Source of the DNA: Skeletonema marinoi
Lineage: Eukaryota > Bacillariophyta > Thalassiosirophyceae > Thalassiosirales > Thalassiosiraceae
DNA length: 64,000 bases
NCBI GenBank assembly: GCA_030544225.1
Contig: CM060488.1
Span: 186,001 to 250,000, forward strand
Direction of reading: 5' to 3'
The position numbers were made by a program, and so were the translations under genes. This document shows, piece by piece, positions 21,503-30,513 of this stretch. The stretch's first letter is position 1; every line of letters begins with the position of its first letter. Below the pieces are notes generated by a model that did no database searches, had not been told where the DNA came from, and worked only from the letters and a program-made list of their open reading frames with translations.

Positions 21503-22372
21503 ATGTCTAGCCATCATCATCGTAGCCGGTTGCACTTCCTCCTCTGTCTCTATTATCATAGTCGGGATGCTATCACACTCGCTGCCATCTCTGCAATAGT
21601 GGTGGGATTCACTGATTTATCGGGCACTCTTGACACCGAATGTGTGCCGTGGAAGTTCGTCCTTTGGCTCACTGGTATCAACCCTTCGACTATCTTACGT
21701 GTGTGGCAAGTCATGATCGGGATACTTCCATTTCCAAGTTCGCCGAGAACAAGGAAAGGAGCAGGAACAGGAGCAGGAGGTGAACTTTCTAGCATTAGCA
21801 AGAATGCCGATAAAGAAGAAGGAGGAGGAGGCATGTCGCGAAACCAAAAGTGTTTCATCTGCCATGAACTCATTCATACCATCACTGGATTTTATCACAT
21901 TATACCTCTTCAGGGTCTTGTCTGGATGGCTATGATCAACTTTCCTCTCTGGTTTGCACATTTGGACTTGTGCATGAGTGAAAAGGAACTACTTGTAGGT
22001 TCATTATCATCTTCGACCTCACCTCGCAAGAATATGGCAAGAAGTATCGATAAGCGATCGCACCAAGTAGTTCAGAATGATCATGATCCTCTAGTTGTGT
22101 TCAGTATAGTCATATATGTGTTTGGAGTATTCTTTCGCGGGCAGAGTTTCATCTTATCAGGCGCTGGTGTGGTGATTATGTCCCTACCTTTCACGAGGCG
22201 AAAGGCAGCTTTCTCGGTAGCAGCAACTGTGCCGCCTTTGGTGGTTTTGTTTGCGCTTGAGCATTTTACAATAATGAGCGAGATGGAGACTTGGCATAAT
22301 GCAGTGCATTCATTGTCCCATATGGCCCTTCATGTTGCAGTGAATAGCCTGTTCAAGCATCATGTTGCCTAA
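21503..22372 (+). CDS. Unrecognised multi-pass membrane protein
   Basis: 289 aa from the first ATG. Hydrophobic segments lie near residues 20-40, 45-65, 130-155, 190-225 and 235-255, separated by a Gly/Ser-rich loop (residues 75-105) and a Ser/Arg loop. A Cys-x2-Cys occurs in KCFICHELIH after the first loop, and His-rich stretches mark both ends (SSHHHRS, SLFKHHVA). I do not recognise the family. It sits between the cyclase and the rhomboid-like gene, same strand. Confidence 0.6.
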   Translation: MSSHHHRSRLHFLLCLYYHSRDAITLAAISAIVVGFTDLSGTLDTECVPWKFVLWLTGINPSTILRVWQVMIGILPFPSSPRTRKGAGTGAGGELSSISKNADKEEGGGGMSRNQKCFICHELIHTITGFYHIIPLQGLVWMAMINFPLWFAHLDLCMSEKELLVGSLSSSTSPRKNMARSIDKRSHQVVQNDHDPLVVFSIVIYVFGVFFRGQSFILSGAGVVIMSLPFTRRKAAFSVAATVPPLVVLFALEHFTIMSEMETWHNAVHSLSHMALHVAVNSLFKHHVA

Positions 22373-22736
22373 AACGTTATCACTTGCTTGCAATTGCAAA
22401 TGGCTCGGCCGGACTCTCGAAGGCTCCTTTTGCTCTAGGAGACGGCCCTGAGTCCAAGTCGTCACCAAATACCAGTTGCCACGATGACGCTATTTATTAT
22501 TTACGGATTGTACAGATAGATACCAGTGCTGTCATGAGTATCCCAAGGAAATGCTTCATAAGATGAGCGCTGAGCGGATATGACGCGAGATGTGCGCGTG
22601 TAGAGAAATATTTTAAGATCAATCAGGAAAAATCCAAAATCCAACTTCTTTGATTTCAAGCAATTGATTCTCAAAATGAGAATAGTAGATAGTACCTAGA
22701 TCCATGCCATAAATCAATCAACTTCACTATCACGCC
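22373..22736. other. Intergenic region
   Basis: 364 bp between two plus-strand genes. I see no repeat, RNA or coding feature to support. Confidence 0.4.
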
Positions 22737-23789
22737 ATGCCAGCAAACATCAATGACATCAACAGCGCCAGCAGCAGCAGCAGCGGTCCGCCGGATGCAA
22801 ATCCAGTGCTAACTGCATACGAATCTTATGTCCGCGACACACCGCTCGTAACAAGATATGTTCTGAATGCTGTGGTAATATCCTACTTCATGAGCTTCTT
22901 CGTCGACCCCACCTTCGCTCTTGCCAACATTCCCTACTTCACCCTCTTCAGATTCCAATTGTACCGTATGATTACGAGTCCTTTCGTTTGCTCGTCTATC
23001 CTAAATCTATTCTTCGCCTTTATGGGGTTCATGAATAATGGCGTAAAATTGGAACAATCGATGGGATCTGCCTTGTTTGGAGTTTTATTCTTCAAACTGA
23101 CGATATTCACAAACTTGCTCTTTTTGGTAGTTTCAATTTTATTGTATGGGTTAACAAATAACGACGGTTATCTGGCAGGAGTTAGCGTTGGAGTATGGAC
23201 AGTACTGCTTAGCATCATCGCTACAGAATGTGCGCAAGCTCCACCCAACTCTAAGCGAAAGCTTTTCTTCTTGGAGATTCCGGTATTGTATTATCCACTG
23301 GTGTTGTTGGCATTGTTTAGTCTCTTTGCGGGTTTCAGGTTAGCCTATTGCTTGGGAGTTGCAGTTGGTTATCTTCAGGGATTTGGAAAGCTCGATAGGT
23401 GGAAGGTGAAAGTTGAAACAGCAAGGAAGTGGGAATCTGAGCGAGGATGCTTGAGGGGGTTTTATAGTCGTGCTGGATATATCAGTGTTTCATCTGCTAG
23501 TGGTCCCAACGCGTGGGCCGAGGGAAGTGGAGGTGGGGGGAATAACGAAAGCTCCTCGGGAGGAGGAGGAGGACCAGTCGCGGTGAGAGCGCCGTCAGAT
23601 CCAGGTGCATCGTCATCAACACCTTCGTTTCCATCATCAGGGGGGCAATCACTTGGAGGTGGTTCAAAGCGGGGCTTGCTATCGCGAGGAAGTAAGTCAC
23701 CAAAAACGAAAGAGGAACGGGCAGCACTTTTGGAACGTGCAGCCGAGAGGCGGCGACAGCAAAGGGACGAGGGGGACTCAGCTGTTTGA
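22737..23789 (+). CDS. Rhomboid-like membrane pseudoprotease (UBAC2/derlin-like)
   Basis: 350 aa with about six transmembrane segments in the first 215 residues and a long cytosolic Gly/Ser-rich, then basic, tail. The layout, with an amphipathic FTLFRFQLYRMITSPF loop after helix 1 and helices that mirror rhomboid helices 4 and 6, points to the rhomboid superfamily. The helix-4 motif is GVSVG (Ser present near residue 148), but the helix-6 catalytic His of HxxGxxxG is Tyr (YCLGVAVG, near 204), so proteolysis is unlikely. Rhomboid pseudoproteases such as UBAC2 and derlins act in ER-associated degradation; assignment to that job is inference. No UBA domain is seen in the tail. Confidence 0.65.
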   Translation: MPANINDINSASSSSSGPPDANPVLTAYESYVRDTPLVTRYVLNAVVISYFMSFFVDPTFALANIPYFTLFRFQLYRMITSPFVCSSILNLFFAFMGFMNNGVKLEQSMGSALFGVLFFKLTIFTNLLFLVVSILLYGLTNNDGYLAGVSVGVWTVLLSIIATECAQAPPNSKRKLFFLEIPVLYYPLVLLALFSLFAGFRLAYCLGVAVGYLQGFGKLDRWKVKVETARKWESERGCLRGFYSRAGYISVSSASGPNAWAEGSGGGGNNESSSGGGGGPVAVRAPSDPGASSSTPSFPSSGGQSLGGGSKRGLLSRGSKSPKTKEERAALLERAAERRRQQRDEGDSAV

Positions 23790-23917
23790 AATCACTTTCA
23801 ATCAACTGATATACATGTGAATGCCTTCATAACCTAATCCAATTAAACACTATTTTATGAAAATCAGTAACATATATTTTTTGAACGGGGGTTGGAAGAA
23901 GCTGCCTGTTTTCCGTA

Positions 23918-25333
23918 TTACCCCTCTGCTCGTTCTTTTTCGCAAGCCGCAATAACTTCTCGATAACCATCGCAATTTGCCTCTCCCCAATCATTAAGAT
24001 GACTCAAGTTGGGGAACAATTTACCCACTGCATCAAACAGTGGCTGTACCATGAACGCAAAGAAACTGATTTGCACTTTGGCAATGTTGTACTCACTGTC
24101 CAAACCGTCCATATAGCTTGTTACCTCAAGACTCAATTCCTTCTCTTTCGAGGCCTGCCTTGAGAACTCTGTGGTGACGCGAACAGCCCAATCACGTGCG
24201 ACGTCAAATGAAGCATGAAGTGGATTTGAGATATCAGCACTGTGAAGGAATAGTCGCCCGATAAAGAGACGGTGTTTTAGATTTGCGCGATCGAATTGCG
24301 TCAGTTCGACCGATTCAGACAATGACTCCGATGTTACACTGTCATAAGCCTTTGGTCCCTCTTCAACAAATGCAAGAGCTTCCTTGACGATGGTTGCATG
24401 TCTCGCAGGATCTGTTGCGAGAATAGCTTCAGTGATGTAATTTTCCACGTATTTCCGATCTTCCACGTTGTCAAATGATTTCAACCAGTCGAGTTCAGGA
24501 TTTCTCGCACAGAGATTTAACCCCTCGCTGATTGCGTGTCTCTCCAGAACAGAATCGTTGTGATATTTTTGCGCTAGTTCAGTATTCCTCTTTACTTCAA
24601 AGTCATTATTCGTTCCAGGGTGATCTAGATCATGAATCAAGGCTCCTACGATGATACAAAATATATCCTTTGACTCAAGAAACTGATCCGCCCCCCCTAG
24701 AGTGAGAAACAGAAAGCAGGCGTGTGCACAGGAGACGGCGTGATACCAATTGTGATACTCGCAGAATATGTGATGTCCATCGTCCGATGACTTGCAATCC
24801 TCCTCCGACGCGTTGGCTGTAGTCCCGATGACGCTCACCTCTCCCTCAATGTCAGTCCTTTGATAATAGCAATCCTTGCGATGTTTGTGCATAACTGCAA
24901 ACGCATATCTCTTCAACGTTTTCCTATCCAAGTTAAATTCCTTCAGTAAGTCATAAAACTCAAGCATGCTGATGAACACTTCAACCAAAATATCTTCTTC
25001 AAACTGAAGTGTATCAAATGACCAATCACGTATTTCTTCGATGCTTGGGACATCACTTCGAAGGTCGAGTTGGCGAAGCCAACCGAAATCATCTAGTGAC
25101 CGGCGTGATCCTCTCCGCCTGAAACTCATCCGTGGATTACCAGATGATACCTCTGCCTTCGTATTTGGTCCATGATGGATATCTCCATTTTGTAGCTTTT
25201 TGAGGTAGTCATCGTTTGAAAACACACAATCGTAGCCATTCCAGACAGTGCTCACAACTTTATTGCTAGCGCTGTGAACGCTTGCACCTGCTGCCGCCCC
25301 ATCAGACAACATATTATTCTGTTCAGCATCCAT
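23918..25333 (-). CDS. Class I 3',5'-cyclic-nucleotide phosphodiesterase
   Basis: 471 aa from the first ATG, one exon. The catalytic PDEase I domain (about residues 130-455) has all HD metal motifs: YHNWYHA, HDLDHPGTNN, HNDSVLERHA and HSADISNP. It hydrolyses cAMP and/or cGMP in the cytosol. An N-terminal regulatory stretch carries RRRGSRRSLDD (near residue 75), two overlapping protein kinase A-type sites, in a position reminiscent of the PKA site upstream of the PDE4 catalytic domain. No GAF domain or membrane segment. It is head to head with the nitric oxide synthase gene and shares its 813-bp promoter region; the complete cyclase gene ends 4.6 kb away. Substrate preference is not readable by eye. 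Confidence 0.92.
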   Translation of the reverse strand: MDAEQNNMLSDGAAAGASVHSASNKVVSTVWNGYDCVFSNDDYLKKLQNGDIHHGPNTKAEVSSGNPRMSFRRRGSRRSLDDFGWLRQLDLRSDVPSIEEIRDWSFDTLQFEEDILVEVFISMLEFYDLLKEFNLDRKTLKRYAFAVMHKHRKDCYYQRTDIEGEVSVIGTTANASEEDCKSSDDGHHIFCEYHNWYHAVSCAHACFLFLTLGGADQFLESKDIFCIIVGALIHDLDHPGTNNDFEVKRNTELAQKYHNDSVLERHAISEGLNLCARNPELDWLKSFDNVEDRKYVENYITEAILATDPARHATIVKEALAFVEEGPKAYDSVTSESLSESVELTQFDRANLKHRLFIGRLFLHSADISNPLHASFDVARDWAVRVTTEFSRQASKEKELSLEVTSYMDGLDSEYNIAKVQISFFAFMVQPLFDAVGKLFPNLSHLNDWGEANCDGYREVIAACEKERAEG

Positions 25334-25777
25334 CACGGAAAGTTTACAACAAACGTCAGTCTACTGACACTTCTCTTATCTATTGCCCTTGCTTTGGTGG
25401 CGAGAATCGACATTGTGTAGAAAGGCTCTGACGCGACGTCGTGACCGGCACCAAAAGGGGCATGGCATTTTAGGGGGTTGAATACTTAGCGCTGCCCCCG
25501 GAAGGCCCCAGCAATGTACTATTGTAGGTAATTGATCACAAATTAATCCAAATTTGCCCGTAAAGGATAAATAATACCCAATTCTAAAATATTTCTCAAT
25601 CCTATATCTGCTGCATACCCCTTGCCCCCTCTCTCTCCCCCGTTTCGGCCCATGAGGAGAAAGGAGAATGGAGAATGGAGAAACGCCTGGACAGTGTCGC
25701 ACTGAGTCTGGCTAGTTAGTATGGTACTCAAACAAGAAAATTCTCGTCGAAGGGTCACATCTCACGAGAGGAAGAAA

Positions 25778-25819
25778 GTTCACCCCGTTCGTGAACCAGT
25801 TCACCTCGTTCGTGAACCA
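25778..25819. promoter_or_regulatory. Tandem 21-bp repeat, each copy a GTTCAC-N7-GTGAAC dyad
   Basis: Two adjacent copies of GTTCACcCCGTTCGTGAAC plus CA, differing at one base. Each is a perfect 6-bp inverted repeat around 7 nt, so the pair looks like two adjacent sites for a dimeric DNA-binding protein. It lies 445 bp from the PDE start and 328 bp from the NOS start. Confidence 0.6.
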
Positions 25820-25836
25820 AGCTAGTTCCAGCTCAT

Positions 25837-26020
25837 TAGGCCTTCTTATATAGGGGGCTAGGGGGATCCCCCCGACATTGGAGGGGCTGTTTCAGGAGGA
25901 TGCCTACTCTCTACTAGATAAAATCTTGTACATTATGGCCCTCCGTCCAGAAGGTTGCCCAAATGGGGGAAAATCCCCCCATATCGGGAACTTCAGCCCC
26001 CTATATTATCCGAAGGCCTA
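25837..26020. repeat. Foldback repeat upstream of NOS
   Basis: TAGGCCTTC-TTATATAGGGGGCT (left arm 25837-25859) recurs inverted at 25995-26020 with a 3-nt difference. The arms enclose about 135 bp, G/C-run rich. It may be a small MITE; no target-site duplication is obvious. Confidence 0.7.
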
Positions 26021-26146
26021 GCTTCAATAAGGTAATCCGATATCCCCGGCACCAAAAGCGAGTGGGTTCAGAAGTAACAGACTCTTTAGGAAGAGAGCAG
26101 AGACATGAATTTCAATGGCAGCTGACTAAAGAGATGACATCAAGCA

Positions 26147-29100
26147 ATGAAGGTGCCAACTTTTATCAGGAAGATTACGTCCAAGGCAAATTGTCGACGC
26201 AGCAAATCTGATGATTCGTCGGACATTGTAGTTGAAGCAGTGGGATTGCATCGGGAGAGTGAAAAAGAAGAATTAAATTCTGAACACTTGCCGGTCGAAG
26301 AAGAGGTCTCCGCATCAATCGTGACGAAGGCAGTGCCTCCTGTATGCGTACCTTCAATTGACAAGTTCTTATTGGAAGATCCTCCCATTGATGATGATAT
26401 CTCGTTGTCATCAACTCTTGATCAGCACTTCGAGACAGAAGATGTACACAGCGCCATTCCTCAACGTCAAAGTTCTCGAAGACCCAGCGACGACCGAAGT
26501 GGAGATTCTCTATCTCTATCGATGTTATTGAATGACGACATGTCGGAGGTGTGTGGTGATGATGTGAACAACTTTAAAGTTGAGTCATTGCGATCGCGAT
26601 CGTCGCGATCATTAGTACCAAAACGGGGTCTTCCTCGGAAAAATTCCATCGGCAGCTTGTCAATGTCAATGGCGAGCCTTCACGGAATGGGGAATACAAG
26701 TGGTCAATGTCCCTTCAAACATGGTACTGTCTATTCTGGACCTTACCCTGGGTATGCTCATGGAAATCCCAAGCGAGGTATCTGTCCAAATGGCTGTAGA
26801 GCTGAGATGAATAGCGACATAACTGGTGATGAAAGTACCGCCGAGACGACGATGCGCGAGGCTATGGAGTATCTTGATCTGTATTATCATGAACGTAGTG
26901 AGGAAATGAGTGGAACAAAAGGATTTCTACCTAAGAAGGAGAGGATGGCTCAAGTGAGGAAAGCTATCCACGAGACTGGGACATATGTTCATACGTTTGA
27001 TGAACTTGAGCATGGTGCTCGTGTAGCATGGAGGAATGCTCCAAAATGCAGCAATCGAAAATACTGGCAACAGTTAAAGCTTCTAGACTGCAGAGATGTA
27101 GACACTAACGAGGGGATGTATGGATCATGCATCAAGCATCTAACAAAAGCGGTAGCATGTGGATCTGCAGAGGCTTACGTCACAGTATTTAGACCCACGA
27201 ACCAAGAAACAGGTGATGGCCCAGCTATTTGGAACGAACAACTCCTTTCATATGCTGCCTATAATCAAGATGGGAAAGTTATTGGCGACCCAAAGAATGT
27301 AAGTTTTCTCTGTGTATCTATCCTCTTGATACTATTCATTTCCCTCACATTCATTTTTCTTCAGCTAAGGTTCACTCAGATGCTCGAGGAAAGATTTGGA
27401 TGGAAGGGCCCTCCCGATGGGAAACAAGGGCCACACGACTACCTCCCTTTGGTCATTCAGTCTAGTCCCAACGATGCCCCTCAATTATTTGACGTGCCAT
27501 TGGAATGTGCTCCTGAAGTTCATATTCATCATCCAGAGCATCCCGAGCTGTCTGAGTTAAATATGCGTTGGTATCCAATCCCTGCAGTTTGCGCTTTGGA
27601 TATGACAATAGGTGGGATCGTTTACAGTGCAGTACCTTTCAACGGATGGTATGCCAATACGGAAGTTTTACGGGACTTGACTGACGCCAGTCGGTACAAT
27701 ATGCTTGTTCCAGTGGCGAGAGCGCTTGGAGTTGATCCGGATACTAAACCGGGAGACGAACCCTTGTGGAAAGATGAGGTGATGGCTGTCCTCAACAAGG
27801 CAATTTATCATTCATTTAAAGTCTCAAAGGTCGCCATGGTTGGCCATCATAACTTGATAAGCATGTTTTGGGATTGGTATAGAGATGAAATGCGCCATCG
27901 TAAATACTGCCCAGTAAACTGGAAGTGGGTCATTCCACCGATGTCATCTTCAACCAACGAAGCATATCTTGGACTGAACAAGGCTCTGGAATATACGCTC
28001 AAGCCAGCCTACGTGGGTGGCAAAAACTTCCTTACCCTTGAAAGAGAGCACTTTGGCAAGCGAGACACATCCAAGTCAATGAGAATGTTTTTCACTGCAG
28101 TTTTCTTGGCATCGTTCTTTAAAGGCTGGATACGAAGAATACGGCAGAAGCGGCAACCAATACTGATTCTCTACGCCTCTGTAACAGGAAATGCTGCCGC
28201 GTATGCCTCAAAATTGGGTTCCATCCTTCGCGCTTGCTCACAAGTGACTTTCTTTGATTGCTGCGGGACAAACTCAGCCGACGACCTTCAAATCATGACC
28301 CTGGTTAAAAGTAGCACTCTGTGCATCTTCATTACATCAACACAAGGAAATGGCGAGCTTCCTTCTCTGTCTCGAAAGTTCTTTTCGACGCTTTTTGACA
28401 AGAAAGGTCATGTACTGTTAGACAAGAACTGTGCTGTTCTGGGTTTCGGAAGTTCTGCCTACCCGATATTTTGCGGCGCAGCTGCCGAATTGTCAAGGAA
28501 GATTGCCGAGAACGGAGGTTGGGAAATTTTACCTAGTGGGTTTTGCGATGCCGTTAAAGGCGAGGATATTACATTTCAAACCTGGACAGCGACGTTGTTG
28601 GACAAGCTGGCTAGCATGCCTGAAGCTTCACCTTTGATAGTACAGCTTTCTGAAAGAATGAATGACCTCGATCACACCGATACTAGAAGACAGATTATCC
28701 TTGAGTCTGTAGCAGTCCAAATCTTCTCCTCTATAGAGGTCAAAGAGGCAGCTGCAAAGTCATTCATGTCAAGACGAAGCAGCAGTGTTGCCCGTCAGCG
28801 TGCTGTCGCATCGAGGCGTACCTTGACTGAAAGAAGAAGTAGTGTCGACTCTAGAAGAAGTAGTGTCGACTCATCCACGGTTCATTCCCTTGACTCGTCA
28901 CACCACCTTGATAGTAGCTTAAATTGTGTTTTTGAAGAAGTTGAAAGAATCGATGAAGCAATTACAAAGGCACTGCAAAGTACATCTCTTCTGCGTAAGG
29001 ATGTATTTCAGGGCCAGATCTTGAGTCGCATGGACCTTTTGGGGGGGAAAGAGAGCGAGAGTGAAACAGATTTAGGTGATGACAATGAATCAACTAAAAG

Positions 29101-30439
29101 CGTTCGTAGAAAGACTAGTCTCGTGAAGATTGGGTTGGATTTGTGTGGTAATCCGCCATATCAACCTGGTGATCATGTCCAAGTCTACCCTCACAACACA
29201 ATTAGCGAAGAGAAGCTCGGAGCATTCGTTGGGAACCTGGCAGGTAAATTGAACCTTGACGATCAAATGTACGTAACTTTCGAGAATGAGGAGGTTTCAC
29301 TTGCCGAGCTAGCCGTAACAGCGCCAATCTTGTATCACAATATCGACCAGCTTGTGTCTTTAGATTCCTTTTTTAAGACACAAGCTTCAATGGAAGCTCC
29401 GATCCCTACGCAATCATGCCTAGACTTGGCTTCTCTTGCAACAAGCACAAAAGACAATGCCATGTTGAAAGAACTAGGGACAAATAAAGCTGAGTACGAT
29501 AAGATGATAAGTTTGTGTGGGATGAAGTGGATGGATGTATTTGTCATGTTCCCATCGTTATCAGGGCAAGTTACACTGTCGTTTCTGCTATCATCCATGA
29601 AAATGAATCATCCACGATCATACTCAATCGCCAGTTGCAAAGCATGCGTTGGTTCTGAGATAGATTTAGTTGTTGGGAGTTTCATTTTTTCACGTGGAGG
29701 ATCTAAGATTGAGGTCGGCGTGTGTTCCAACTTCCTTACAAATGTAACTTTTGGCGATGAAATCACATTCAAAATTGAGAGCAACCCTTCCTTCCATTAT
29801 CCTCTCGATCCGATTGCACCACTTATCTTCATTTGCACCGGTACAGGTTTTGCTCCTATTCGTGGTCTATTACAAAAGCGATCATACTTCAGATCAAGAG
29901 GTGAGAAGATGGGCACGGCATACCTGGTGTTTGGTTCTCGTTCAAAAAAGGAAGGTCTCTTTGAAGATGAAATTGAAAATTTCATCAATGAAGGAACGCT
30001 GACAGATGCGTTTAAATGCTACTCTCGCGAGCCTGGGATGAAAAAGCAATATACTACCGATATCATGAAGAATGAGAAGATCGAACAAGTCTTGGCACCA
30101 ATAGTACAGAGCGACGATAGTCATGTATACATTTGTGGATCTGCTCATATGTATGAGATGTGCAAATCAGTTATGATTGAAATGACATCGAAATTCCGCG
30201 TAAATAAGCTCATTGAAGAAGGTAGGCTTCACTCCGATGTGTTTGGTGCACTCAACCCTGCTGGATCAGCAGTTTCTCGAAGTAGGTCGGAAAATATCAA
30301 TGAAGGATTAAACAATCTTTCTTCTCGAAGAAATAGAAATCGTAATATCAATTCATATCGTCACAGCATGACTTCGTCAGACGTTGATATCAGCCAGTTC
30401 AAGCGACTTCAGATTCCGGCAAAATTGCCGACCGTTTGA
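26147..30439 (+). CDS. NOS: Nitric oxide synthase, full-length oxygenase plus reductase
   Basis: Exons 26147-27298 and 27365-30439; the 66-nt intron is in frame, so the unspliced frame also stays open. Protein 1408 aa. The oxygenase domain (about 220-620) has the haem-thiolate Cys in WRNAPKCSNR, the arginine-binding Glu in FNGWYANTEVLRD and CPVNWKWVIPP. A basic amphipathic helix (FKGWIRRIRQKRQ, about 630-645) lies where animal NOS binds calmodulin. Then come flavodoxin (ILYASVTGN, STQGNGELP), FAD (PRSYSIAS, GVCSNFL) and NADPH (CTGTGFAPIRG, FGSRSKKEGLF, YICGSAHMYE) parts, as in cytochrome P450 reductase. This is the animal-type domain order, converting L-arginine to NO and citrulline. An RRSS-rich linker separates FMN and FAD domains. 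The N-terminal 200 residues are low-complexity and acidic. Confidence 0.95.
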   Translation: MKVPTFIRKITSKANCRRSKSDDSSDIVVEAVGLHRESEKEELNSEHLPVEEEVSASIVTKAVPPVCVPSIDKFLLEDPPIDDDISLSSTLDQHFETEDVHSAIPQRQSSRRPSDDRSGDSLSLSMLLNDDMSEVCGDDVNNFKVESLRSRSSRSLVPKRGLPRKNSIGSLSMSMASLHGMGNTSGQCPFKHGTVYSGPYPGYAHGNPKRGICPNGCRAEMNSDITGDESTAETTMREAMEYLDLYYHERSEEMSGTKGFLPKKERMAQVRKAIHETGTYVHTFDELEHGARVAWRNAPKCSNRKYWQQLKLLDCRDVDTNEGMYGSCIKHLTKAVACGSAEAYVTVFRPTNQETGDGPAIWNEQLLSYAAYNQDGKVIGDPKNVSFLCVSILLILFISLTFIFLQLRFTQMLEERFGWKGPPDGKQGPHDYLPLVIQSSPNDAPQLFDVPLECAPEVHIHHPEHPELSELNMRWYPIPAVCALDMTIGGIVYSAVPFNGWYANTEVLRDLTDASRYNMLVPVARALGVDPDTKPGDEPLWKDEVMAVLNKAIYHSFKVSKVAMVGHHNLISMFWDWYRDEMRHRKYCPVNWKWVIPPMSSSTNEAYLGLNKALEYTLKPAYVGGKNFLTLEREHFGKRDTSKSMRMFFTAVFLASFFKGWIRRIRQKRQPILILYASVTGNAAAYASKLGSILRACSQVTFFDCCGTNSADDLQIMTLVKSSTLCIFITSTQGNGELPSLSRKFFSTLFDKKGHVLLDKNCAVLGFGSSAYPIFCGAAAELSRKIAENGGWEILPSGFCDAVKGEDITFQTWTATLLDKLASMPEASPLIVQLSERMNDLDHTDTRRQIILESVAVQIFSSIEVKEAAAKSFMSRRSSSVARQRAVASRRTLTERRSSVDSRRSSVDSSTVHSLDSSHHLDSSLNCVFEEVERIDEAITKALQSTSLLRKDVFQGQILSRMDLLGGKESESETDLGDDNESTKSVRRKTSLVKIGLDLCGNPPYQPGDHVQVYPHNTISEEKLGAFVGNLAGKLNLDDQMYVTFENEEVSLAELAVTAPILYHNIDQLVSLDSFFKTQASMEAPIPTQSCLDLASLATSTKDNAMLKELGTNKAEYDKMISLCGMKWMDVFVMFPSLSGQVTLSFLLSSMKMNHPRSYSIASCKACVGSEIDLVVGSFIFSRGGSKIEVGVCSNFLTNVTFGDEITFKIESNPSFHYPLDPIAPLIFICTGTGFAPIRGLLQKRSYFRSRGEKMGTAYLVFGSRSKKEGLFEDEIENFINEGTLTDAFKCYSREPGMKKQYTTDIMKNEKIEQVLAPIVQSDDSHVYICGSAHMYEMCKSVMIEMTSKFRVNKLIEEGRLHSDVFGALNPAGSAVSRSRSENINEGLNNLSSRRNRNRNINSYRHSMTSSDVDISQFKRLQIPAKLPTV
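28832..28872 (+). repeat. 21-bp tandem duplication encoding RRSSVDS twice in NOS
   Basis: AGAAGAAGTAGTGTCGACTC occurs at 28832 and again at 28853. It encodes two successive RRSSVDS units and keeps frame. RRSSV fits the protein kinase A consensus. It lies in the linker between the FMN and FAD domains, next to further RRSSS and RRTLT motifs. Confidence 0.9.
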
Positions 30440-30513
30440 CTTTGTTGCAAGTAGTAAACCATGTGGTATCTTATTCGGAAGTGAATGATGATATACTTTA
30501 TGTGATTGTATAT

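Larger units (their letters stand above)
25334..26146. promoter_or_regulatory. Shared divergent upstream region of PDE and NOS
   Basis: 813 bp between the PDE start (minus) and the NOS start (plus). It holds a duplicated dyad (25778-25819) and a foldback (25837-26020). Several G-runs (GGGGGCTAGGGGG, GGGGGAAAATCCCCCC) occur. A short upstream ATG (26134) out of frame with NOS could affect its translation. That the region controls both genes is inference from the head-to-head layout. Confidence 0.55.

Noticed and set aside
27299-27364. Hydrophobic 22-residue stretch in NOS that looks like a membrane helix
   Set aside because: It is bounded by GTAAGT and TTCTTCAG, is pyrimidine-rich before the acceptor, and interrupts a conserved part of the oxygenase domain; it is an in-frame intron.
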